In this document: positions 24,292-29,891 of the stretch, piece by piece
Layout of the letters: the number at the start of each line of letters is the position of its first letter
Numbering within the stretch: position 1 is the stretch's first letter
Origin: Rhodobacteraceae bacterium UBA2776
GTDB lineage: Bacteria > Pseudomonadota > Alphaproteobacteria > Rhodobacterales > Rhodobacteraceae
DNA: 29,891 bases
Assembly (NCBI GenBank): GCA_002352425.1
Contig: DEIK01000047.1
Location: 9,996 to 39,886, forward strand
Reading direction: 5' to 3'
Position numbers and translations under genes: made by a program
Notes under the pieces: model-generated
The model's input: the letters and a program-made list of their open reading frames with translations, nothing else
Told to the model about the DNA's origin: nothing
Database searches by the model: none

Positions 24292-24972
24292 ATGAAAAAA
24301 ATGATCGCAGAGGGCTTCGGTACCTTTATTCTAGTGTTTTTCGGCTGTGGATCAGCCGTCTTAATGGGTGAGCACATCGGTATGATGGGCATTTCACTGG
24401 CTTTCGGCCTGTCAATCGTTGCTGCGGCCTATTCAATCGGGGCTATTTCGGGCGCACATTTGAACCCAGCTGTGTCCTTGGGCATGGTCGCCGCGGGGCG
24501 TATGTCGTCGGCTGATTTTGTGCAATATGCCATCGCGCAAATCATCGGTGCAATTGTTGCAGCACTGATCATCATGCTGATCGCCACAGGCAAGGCGGAC
24601 TATACCGTCGCCGCCAACGGGCTGGGTCAAAACGGCTTTGGTGCCGGGTATTTGGGCGAATACAGCCTGACGGCCGCGCTGATTTTTGAACTGGTGGCAA
24701 CATTTGTTTTTGTCACCGTCATTTTGGGCGCGACCCAAGATGGCGCACCGGCTGCTATGGCTGGTCTGGCGATTGGCCTGACATTGGCCGCGATCCACCT
24801 TGTCGGGATCAACGTCACGGGTGTTTCCGTGAATCCGGCCCGCTCAATCGGCCCAGCCCTGTTCGCAGGCGGCAAAGCAATGGCTGATCTCTGGGTGTTC
24901 ATCGCAGCACCACTGGTTGGCGGCGCGCTTGCGGGCATCGTGTTCAAGGCCGGCCTGACACGCGCCAGCTGA
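24292..24972 (+). CDS. aqpZ: Aquaporin Z
   Basis: A 226-residue water channel of the inner membrane. The two pore motifs are NPA at 58-60 (GAHLNPAVSLG) and NPA at 181-183 (VSVNPARSIG). The selectivity-filter residues Phe38, His169 and Arg184 correspond to E. coli AqpZ Phe43, His174 and Arg189. The fourth position, Thr183 in E. coli, is Val178 here. The bulky Phe/His pair indicates a water pore rather than a glycerol facilitator. Six TM helices are visible and the length is normal. An intrinsic terminator follows 31 bases after the stop. Confidence 0.95.
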   Translation: MKKMIAEGFGTFILVFFGCGSAVLMGEHIGMMGISLAFGLSIVAAAYSIGAISGAHLNPAVSLGMVAAGRMSSADFVQYAIAQIIGAIVAALIIMLIATGKADYTVAANGLGQNGFGAGYLGEYSLTAALIFELVATFVFVTVILGATQDGAPAAMAGLAIGLTLAAIHLVGINVTGVSVNPARSIGPALFAGGKAMADLWVFIAAPLVGGALAGIVFKAGLTRAS

Positions 24973-25003
24973 TTCACAACACCAACGATCGAACAATTTT
25001 AGG

Positions 25004-25034
25004 GGGCCGTTTTTTCGTGAAACGGCCCTTTTCC
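25004..25034 (+). terminator. Intrinsic terminator after aqpZ
   Basis: A perfect nine-base-pair stem, GGGCCGTTT (25004-25012) with AAACGGCCC (25020-25028), around a seven-base loop, followed by TTTTCC. It separates aqpZ from the peroxiredoxin gene. Confidence 0.9.
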
Positions 25035-25047
25035 TATTTGAACCCAG

Positions 25048-25064
25048 TTTAGAATTAGTCTAAG
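25048..25064. promoter_or_regulatory. Irr-box-like palindrome upstream of the peroxiredoxin gene
   Basis: TTTAGAA-TTA-GTCTAAG matches the alphaproteobacterial Irr/ICE consensus TTTAGAA-N3-TTCTAAA, as I recall it, at 12 of 14 defined positions. It overlaps TAGAAT (25050-25055), which could be the -10 box of the peroxiredoxin promoter, a position suited to repression. The regulator assignment is inference. Confidence 0.45.
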
Positions 25065-25122
25065 AAGCAAGTGGCCAAAATATCAGCTACAAACGCTCAA
25101 CAAAAATCAAAGGAACATGATT

Positions 25123-25653
25123 ATGAAAGCTGGCGTAACCCTCCCTCAAGTGACATTCCACACCCGCGTGCGCGACGAAAGCATCGGCGGTGACAACCCA
25201 TTCAAATGGGAAGACAAAACAACGGACGACTATTTCAAAGGCAAACGCGTCGTTTTGTTCGCGCTGCCAGGTGCCTTTACGCCGACATGTTCCACCTATC
25301 AGCTTCCCGGTTATGAAGACGGCTTTGCCGATTTCCAAGCCCAAGGCATTGATGAAATCTATTGCCTGGCCGTAAACGACACCTTTGTGATGAACAAATG
25401 GGCTCAGGGCCAAAACATCAAAAACGTCAAAGTTATCCCTGATGGCGCAGGTGAGTTCACCCGTTTGATGGGCATGTTGGTTGATAAATCCAACATCGGA
25501 TTTGGGCCGCGTTCATGGCGTTATGCCGCCGTGATCAAGGATGGCGTTGTTGAGGCATGGTTCGAAGAGCCAGGCCGCCAGGACAACCACGGTGATGACC
25601 CTTACGGCGAATCCTCACCGGAAACTGTTCTGAAGTATCTGACAAAAGGCTAA
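25123..25653 (+). CDS. Peroxiredoxin, Prx5/redoxin family
   Basis: A 176-residue thiol peroxidase that reduces hydrogen peroxide and alkyl hydroperoxides. The peroxidatic cysteine is Cys56 in PGAFTPTCSTYQLPGY, the Prx5 active-site pattern, and the RSWRYAAVIKDG segment follows. There is no fused glutaredoxin domain, so an external glutaredoxin or thioredoxin should reduce it. Two in-frame ATGs exist at 25117 and 25123. AGGA at 25111-25114 is too close to the first and well placed for the second, so I chose 25123. It stands alone between two terminators, with an Irr-like palindrome in its promoter region. Confidence 0.93.
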   Translation: MKAGVTLPQVTFHTRVRDESIGGDNPFKWEDKTTDDYFKGKRVVLFALPGAFTPTCSTYQLPGYEDGFADFQAQGIDEIYCLAVNDTFVMNKWAQGQNIKNVKVIPDGAGEFTRLMGMLVDKSNIGFGPRSWRYAAVIKDGVVEAWFEEPGRQDNHGDDPYGESSPETVLKYLTKG

Positions 25654-25669
25654 CGCCTGCTATTTTTCA

Positions 25670-25704
25670 AAGAAGCCCCGATCATCTGTCGGGGCTTCTT
25701 TTTT
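25670..25704. terminator. Intrinsic terminator between peroxiredoxin and DUF6456 genes
   Basis: A perfect 12-base-pair stem, AAGAAGCCCCGA (25670-25681) with TCGGGGCTTCTT (25689-25700), around a seven-base loop, followed by TTTT on the plus strand. On the minus strand the stem is followed by a weaker TTTGAAAAATA tail, so it may serve both convergent genes. Confidence 0.92.
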
Positions 25705-25718
25705 GATCTCAACCGATC

Positions 25719-26843
25719 TTAGCCAATCATTGGCCCGTGCGGCCCGTAAGTTTCATCGTAATGCGCTTTTAGACGTTGCAATGCGATCCGCAGCACGATT
25801 TTTCCCGACCGTGCTGACCACCCCATGCGCCGCTCGGCGGTTTCCATGCCTTCCAGATAGCAGCAGCAGCGCAGCACCACGTCCCCCAGACCCGGCCCCA
25901 AATCCTTGAGCGCCACAGACACCCGTTCACGCGCGCCAGATGGTCCGTCACCAATCCCGCTGTCATTGGCAAAACCACCCCGTGCGCCGCCTGTCAGGAA
26001 CCGCTCCCAGTTTTGCGCAACCCGTGGGCCCATTTGCGCCAACTCGAAATCTTCGCGCAGCCGTTCGCCCGCAGCCACCAACCCGTCCGCCAAAAACCGC
26101 TCTCCGTTTTTGTCTTTGCGCCGCGCCAAGGCCGCCAGCGGTGATTCCGCCACATTGTAGCGCACGGCCCGTCGCGATCCGCCTTCCGAGACGGTTTTCT
26201 CGCCCCAAACACGGTGCTGATCACCAAATGGCGCCTGTGCTTCGGCGAATCCGGTGTTGCTGTCTTCTGCGTCCGCCAACAAACGTTTCAGCGCCGCGCG
26301 CCCGGCTGTCGTGATGCCATAGCGCGCGATGCGCCCCGCTTTGACACAATTGATCCAGTCTTTCAGCGCCATGGCTTGGGCCACATGGCGGTCCACCACG
26401 GCGGTGCGGGTGGTTTCACCGCTGGGCAGGTCGCGCACCACCACGGCTTTCTCCATTTCAGGGGCGATCGCCAACACCGCCCCCGTTTCGCAAAGGCGGC
26501 GCAAAATGCGACGCCCCTCGCGGTTAAGGCTGGCATCATCGGTTTTCAGTTCGGTATGGCGGATTGGTGCGCTCATTACAGGCGTCTCCTTGGTTGTATT
26601 GTTAGTTTTCGACGGGAAATGTTGGTGCCCAAGCTCGCGTAAGGCCTCATCAACCAGCGGGTCGTCCCGCAGGTTTTCATAACGCCGGATTTGGCGCAGA
26701 ACAGTTGAGGCATGGCAGCCCGCATTCCGCGCCACGGCGCGAATTGATATGCCTTGTTGGGTGTGTTGCAGATAGCGTTGTGCCGCCTTAGGTACCCAGT
26801 TTGGGATTTCATATGTACCGCAATATTGCGCTTGCCCCCCCAT
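25719..26843 (-). CDS. DUF6456 domain protein with N-terminal helix-turn-helix
   Basis: A 374-residue cytoplasmic protein. The N-terminal part (about 15-70) reads as a helix-turn-helix, centred on SIRAVARNAGCHASTVLRQIRRYE, so DNA binding is likely. A charged middle region follows. The C-terminal 150 residues (from about GDQHRVWGEKTVSEGG on) fit the DUF6456 pattern with ESPLAALARRKDKNG, AGERLREDFELAQM and a KIVLRIALQRLKAHY end. The start has AAGGAG eight bases upstream and is followed by a run of seven G. The function is unknown to me. It is divergent from the DUF6477 gene, and a CtrA-like site lies between them. Confidence 0.85.
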   Translation of the reverse strand: MGGQAQYCGTYEIPNWVPKAAQRYLQHTQQGISIRAVARNAGCHASTVLRQIRRYENLRDDPLVDEALRELGHQHFPSKTNNTTKETPVMSAPIRHTELKTDDASLNREGRRILRRLCETGAVLAIAPEMEKAVVVRDLPSGETTRTAVVDRHVAQAMALKDWINCVKAGRIARYGITTAGRAALKRLLADAEDSNTGFAEAQAPFGDQHRVWGEKTVSEGGSRRAVRYNVAESPLAALARRKDKNGERFLADGLVAAGERLREDFELAQMGPRVAQNWERFLTGGARGGFANDSGIGDGPSGARERVSVALKDLGPGLGDVVLRCCCYLEGMETAERRMGWSARSGKIVLRIALQRLKAHYDETYGPHGPMIG

Positions 26844-27048
26844 TAATGATCTCCTTCACGTTGTGCAATTTTCTACGTGTTAGCTTTGGTCACGAGTGTT
26901 ACGCGATGGTTAACGAACGCAACGATCCCTAGCATTATCCTTAAAAAATAAACCTTTCTGAAACCTGCGTTCGGGCTTTGGCAACAATGCGCAACACACG
27001 TTTAGATTGTGCAATTATATGGTTAACTTTCCCAAGGAGCTGTATTCA
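26844..27048. promoter_or_regulatory. DUF6456 / DUF6477 divergent control region
   Basis: This 205-base AT-richer gap holds the promoters of both genes. It contains TTGTGCAATT twice in direct orientation (26861-26870 and 27007-27016), and ATGGTTAAC twice (26906-26914 and 27019-27027). A CACGT/ACGTG inverted pair (26857-26861 and 26875-26879) surrounds the first TTGTGCAATT. The ribosome sites are AAGGAG on the minus strand ahead of 26843 and AAGGAG at 27034-27039 for DUF6477. Confidence 0.55.
26899..26913 (-). promoter_or_regulatory. CtrA-like binding site
   Basis: On the minus strand TTAACCATCGCGTAA fits the CtrA pattern TTAA-N7-TTAA at seven of eight defined positions and begins with the CtrA half-site TTAACCAT. 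A second TTAACCAT half-site (minus strand, 27019-27026) lies 23 bases ahead of the DUF6477 start. CtrA is the master cell-cycle and motility regulator of alphaproteobacteria. Binding here is inference from the motif. Confidence 0.45.
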
Positions 27049-27342
27049 ATGACTGACCTGATGAGCCTGCTAAAAACACTGCACCGTCCACGCCTATTAA
27101 TTCGTGCCGCCCGCTTTGGCATGGTCGACTACAGTCGCAAACGTGACCTACAAAGATTGATCAGATCAACATCCATGCCCTCCCCCGCACAGGCGGTGGC
27201 AAAACTGATGTCGGAGGAAACCGTTTTGGAGGACAAACGCACAACGGGCGACGCCAGTTATAGCATCGCCCGTCACGTCTCGATCCTGATCGCCTTGATG
27301 GGCGAAGTGCGCCTTATGCAGGCCCGCACCAAACCCTCGTAA
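27049..27342 (+). CDS. DUF6477 family small protein
   Basis: A 97-residue protein beginning MTDLMSLLKTLHRPRLLIRAAR, the pattern of the DUF6477 family of Rhodobacterales. It is rich in Arg and Lys in its first half (VDYSRKRDLQRLIR). A short helical C-terminus with SILIALMGEVRLMQA follows. No TM segment or catalytic motif is seen, and the function is unknown. The open frame reaches up to 27007, but the ATG at 27049 has AAGGAG nine bases upstream. Divergent from the DUF6456 gene and convergent with the mttB-like gene, with nine bases between the ends. Confidence 0.88.
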   Translation: MTDLMSLLKTLHRPRLLIRAARFGMVDYSRKRDLQRLIRSTSMPSPAQAVAKLMSEETVLEDKRTTGDASYSIARHVSILIALMGEVRLMQARTKPS

Positions 27343-27351
27343 GGCGTGGTT

Positions 27352-28896
27352 TTAGACCATAGCATCCGGCATCGAGGCCTTTTTGGCCTCGATGTAGTCT
27401 TTCAATTTGCCAGCAATCACAGGGTCAAGCGGCGGTTGTTGGTAATCATTCAACAGTTTGGTAACGCGAATTTTGGCCAGCGTCTGGGTGTCGCGCGCGC
27501 CTTCTTCGTCCCATGTTTCAAACGGTTTATAGTCAAACAACTCCGTGCGCCAAAACGCATCCTTGAAATTGGCTTGCGTATGCTCGCATCCCAAAAAGTG
27601 TCCACCAGGCCCGACTTCACGAATGGCCCCCATTGCCTGGGCATTCTCGTCTGTGGAAACACCCGCCGCCAGACGGTGCAAAACTCCCAGTTGATCCGCG
27701 TCCATCACGAACTTCTCAAAACTGGCAACCAAGCCCCCTTCAAGCCAACCGCAAGCGTGCAGCATAAAGTTAACGCCGCCCAAAAGTGCCGCGTTATGCG
27801 TATGCGCGGTTTCATAGGCTGCCTGCGCATCCGGCAGTTTTGAGCCGCAAAGCCCGCCACCAGATCTGTAGGGAAGGTTAAGACGACGGGCCAACTGCCC
27901 TGCCCCGTTAAGGATTTGTGTAGCTTCTGGCGTGCCAAAAGTCGGCGCGCCCGAATTCATGTCGATCGAAGTCACGAAACAGCCAAAGATCACCGGGGCA
28001 CCGGGGCGGATCAACTGATTATAAGCGATACCGGCCAGAACCTCGGCCAAGACCTGCGTCAACGTCCCCATCACCGAAACCGGTGACATTGCACCACCAA
28101 CGATAAAGGGTGAAACGATGCAGGCTTGATTATTACGCGCGTAAATTTCCATCGCACCCATCATGATGGAATCAAAGGTCAGCGGTGAATTCACATTGAT
28201 GAGAGAGGTCATCACGGTGTTCTCCTGCACGAACTCCTGACCAAACAGGATTTCGCACATCTCAACCGAATCTTGTGCCCTAGAGGGTTCCGTCACCGCC
28301 CCCATAAACGGCTTATCGGAATAGACCATATGCGCATGCAGCATATCCAAATGCCGCTTGTTCACGGGCACATCCGTCGGCTCACAAACCGTGCCGCCCG
28401 AATGATGCAGATATTTCGACATGTAACCAAGTTTCACAAATTTATGAAAATCATCCATCGTGGCATAGCGCCGACCGCCATCAGCATCACGCACAAAGGG
28501 CGGGCCATAAACCGGTGCCAGAACCAAAGTGTCGCCGCCAATTTCGACGTTGCGCTCTGGATTGCGCGCATGTTGGATAAACTTGGCAGGCGCGGTTTCA
28601 CATAGTTTGCGCGCCAATCCGCGTGGGATAAACACCCGCTCCCCTTCAACTTTTGCACCAGCTTTGCGCCAAATCTCCAACGCCTCGGGATTGTCGACGA
28701 AATTGACACCGACCTCCTCCAAAACGGTTTCGGCATTGCGCTCGATGATTTCAAGCGCGGCGTCATCCAACATCTCAAAGTTTGGAATTTTGCGTTCGAT
28801 ATATTTTTCAGACTCAACGTTCACAGCCGTGCGTTCCGCCCGTCGTGCCGCCCCCCCACCACCGCGTGTACGCCGTGTTGCCCGCTCATTTGTCAT
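27352..28896 (-). CDS. MttB-family (trimethylamine methyltransferase-like) protein
   Basis: A 514-residue TIM-barrel protein of the MttB superfamily, which moves methyl groups from quaternary or tertiary amines to a corrinoid protein. Recognisable blocks are AETVLEEVGVNF, LAPVYGPPFVRD, VNSPLTFDSIMM, SGGGLCGSKLPDAQAAYE and GPGGHFLGCEHTQ. There is no in-frame TAG, so it belongs to the pyrrolysine-free group, of which the characterised MtgB acts on glycine betaine. The N-terminus is unusually basic and glycine-rich (RRTRGGGGAARRAER). No corrinoid protein or reactivase gene is beside it, so its methyl acceptor must be encoded elsewhere. The substrate is not known. Confidence 0.92.
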   Translation of the reverse strand: MTNERATRRTRGGGGAARRAERTAVNVESEKYIERKIPNFEMLDDAALEIIERNAETVLEEVGVNFVDNPEALEIWRKAGAKVEGERVFIPRGLARKLCETAPAKFIQHARNPERNVEIGGDTLVLAPVYGPPFVRDADGGRRYATMDDFHKFVKLGYMSKYLHHSGGTVCEPTDVPVNKRHLDMLHAHMVYSDKPFMGAVTEPSRAQDSVEMCEILFGQEFVQENTVMTSLINVNSPLTFDSIMMGAMEIYARNNQACIVSPFIVGGAMSPVSVMGTLTQVLAEVLAGIAYNQLIRPGAPVIFGCFVTSIDMNSGAPTFGTPEATQILNGAGQLARRLNLPYRSGGGLCGSKLPDAQAAYETAHTHNAALLGGVNFMLHACGWLEGGLVASFEKFVMDADQLGVLHRLAAGVSTDENAQAMGAIREVGPGGHFLGCEHTQANFKDAFWRTELFDYKPFETWDEEGARDTQTLAKIRVTKLLNDYQQPPLDPVIAGKLKDYIEAKKASMPDAMV

Positions 28897-29049
28897 CAGT
28901 CAATTCCCCGAAAATTTGCACGTTTGATTAGCTGTCTTGACCAACCTATGCCAAAGCGCAACGGTTTTGGAGGCAAAATCCGGCCATTCAGGGGGGAAAG
29001 CGACATGCGCCCACTTGATAAACCCGCCCGTGCAGCCTATTGCCAGATC
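28897..29049. promoter_or_regulatory. Divergent mttB-like / guaA region
   Basis: The region between the two divergent genes. GGGGAATTG precedes the mttB-like ATG on the minus strand. On the plus strand a very strong ribosome site, AGGGGGGAAA (28990-28999), stands ahead of an in-frame ATG at 29005, fifteen codons upstream of the guaA start expected from homology. No clear terminator or riboswitch fold was seen. Confidence 0.4.
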
Positions 29050-29891
29050 ATGACAGATATACAGCATGACCGCCTTCTCATCATCGACTTTGGCTCCCAA
29101 GTAACGCAGCTTATTGCGCGTCGCTTGCGCGAATTAAACGTCTATTGCGAAATCCACCCGTTCAACAAAGTAGATGACAGTTTTCTGGCCGATTTTGCGC
29201 CAAAAGCTGTCATTCTTTCCGGCGGTCCATCCAGCGTCATAGATGATGGATCACCGCGTCCACCCGCCAGCCTGTTTGAGGCTGGTGTCCCGGTTTTGGG
29301 CATCTGCTACGGCCAACAGGTCATGATGCATATGCTTGGTGGCTTGGTCGAACGCGGGCATGGCACCGCCGAATATGGCCGCGCATTTGTGACCCCGACG
29401 ACGGATCACATGTCGATTCTGGATGGCTGGTTCGATGATGATCAAGACCGCGAACAGGTCTGGATGAGCCACGGCGACCATGTCGCCAAAATCGCCCCCG
29501 GCTTTGAAGTTTACGGCACATCCCCGAACGCACCTTTTGCCATTACGGCCGATATCGCGCGTAATTTTTATGCCGTTCAGTTCCATCCAGAAGTGCATCA
29601 CACCCCGAACGGTGCGAAGTTTTACGAAAATTTTGTTAAATTGGCCGGATTTACGGGTGATTGGACGATGGGCGCTTATCGCGAAGAAGCGATCCGCAAA
29701 ATCCGCGAGCAGGTTGGTGATTCCAAGGTGATCTGCGGGTTGTCAGGTGGCGTTGATTCCTCGGTGGCGGCTGTGCTGATCCATGAAGCTATCGGCGATC
29801 AGTTGACTTGCGTTTTCGTTGACCACGGCTTGCTGCGTCAAAACGAGGCCGAAGAAGTCGTCGAAATGTTCCGTGATCATTACAACATGCC
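29050..29891 (+). CDS. guaA: GMP synthase (glutamine-hydrolysing), 5' part
   Basis: The gene runs off the right edge; about 280 of some 520 residues are visible. The enzyme converts XMP to GMP with ammonia from glutamine. The class I amidotransferase triad is Cys86 (GICYGQQ), His179 and Glu181 (FHPEV). The ATP pyrophosphatase P-loop SGGVDSS is at 232-238. The start at 29050 (MTDIQHDRLLIIDFGSQV) aligns with E. coli GuaA but lacks a ribosome site. The in-frame ATG at 29005 has a strong AGGGGGGAA and would add 15 residues. I give the homology-based start; the other is quite possible. Confidence 0.96.
   Translation, partial: MTDIQHDRLLIIDFGSQVTQLIARRLRELNVYCEIHPFNKVDDSFLADFAPKAVILSGGPSSVIDDGSPRPPASLFEAGVPVLGICYGQQVMMHMLGGLVERGHGTAEYGRAFVTPTTDHMSILDGWFDDDQDREQVWMSHGDHVAKIAPGFEVYGTSPNAPFAITADIARNFYAVQFHPEVHHTPNGAKFYENFVKLAGFTGDWTMGAYREEAIRKIREQVGDSKVICGLSGGVDSSVAAVLIHEAIGDQLTCVFVDHGLLRQNEAEEVVEMFRDHYNM

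Noticed and set aside
24176..24292. N-terminal extension of lipA up to 24292
   Set aside because: The extra 39 codons match no lipoyl synthase, and the ATG at 24175 has a good ribosome site and the conserved N-terminus.
26832..26843. Seven-G run directly after the DUF6456 start codon as a phase-variation tract
   Set aside because: Seven bases is short for a contingency tract and no second frame with a sensible start exists; a chance run of two glycine codons is simpler.

Overview
The window looks like a chromosomal segment of an alphaproteobacterium of the order Rhodobacterales (Roseobacter-type). Three things point there: the gene order dusB(nifR3)-ntrB-ntrC-ntrY-ntrX-trkA-trkH-hfq-hflX; an NtrC without the sigma-54 contact loop, as in Rhodobacter; and the fused ispDF followed by pgpA and a short cinA. 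DUF6456- and DUF6477-type proteins, familiar from this order, also occur. I see no phage genes, insertion sequences, CRISPR arrays, tRNAs or rRNAs. Coding density is very high and no gap exceeds about 210 bases.

Layout. 1-1115 (+): the 3' end of a penicillin-acylase-type amidase and a LysE exporter. 1125-3020 (-): a pirin and a glutathionyl-hydroquinone reductase. 3118-14897 (-): a nine-gene same-strand block running from dusB through the two nitrogen two-component systems (NtrBC, NtrYX), potassium uptake (TrkA, TrkH), the RNA chaperone Hfq and the ribosome-associated GTPase HflX. 15065-17153 (+): ispDF-pgpA-cinA, joined by ATGA overlaps. 17298-18488 (+): an ammonium transporter without an adjacent glnK. 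18492-18938 (-): a COQ10/RatA START protein. 19007-20581 (+): hpt, a one-TM micro-protein and a membrane-anchored ClpP-like protein. 20578-23177 (-): a complete SsuABC/TauABC-type ABC importer. 23222-24175 (-): lipA. 24292-25653 (+): aqpZ and a peroxiredoxin, each followed by a clear intrinsic terminator. 25719-27342: a divergent DUF6456/DUF6477 pair. 27352-28896 (-): an MttB-family methyltransferase. 29050-end (+): guaA, cut by the window edge.

How the genes work together. The core is nitrogen and housekeeping control: NtrB/NtrC and NtrY/NtrX sense nitrogen and probably redox state, and the nearby amtB imports ammonium. The rest is mostly housekeeping (isoprenoid and phospholipid synthesis, purine salvage and GMP synthesis, lipoate), stress defence (pirin, quinone reductase, peroxiredoxin, Hfq/HflX) and transport.

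I do not see a clearly new multi-gene system. The signals most worth a second look are mainly in the short intergenic regions. They are a CtrA-like site between DUF6456 and DUF6477, an Irr-box-like palindrome at the peroxiredoxin promoter, a pair of mutually exclusive hairpins over the amtB ribosome binding site, and two tandem 21-bp perfect palindromes ahead of ispDF. A fifth is the operon of hpt with a small membrane protein and a ClpP-like membrane protein.
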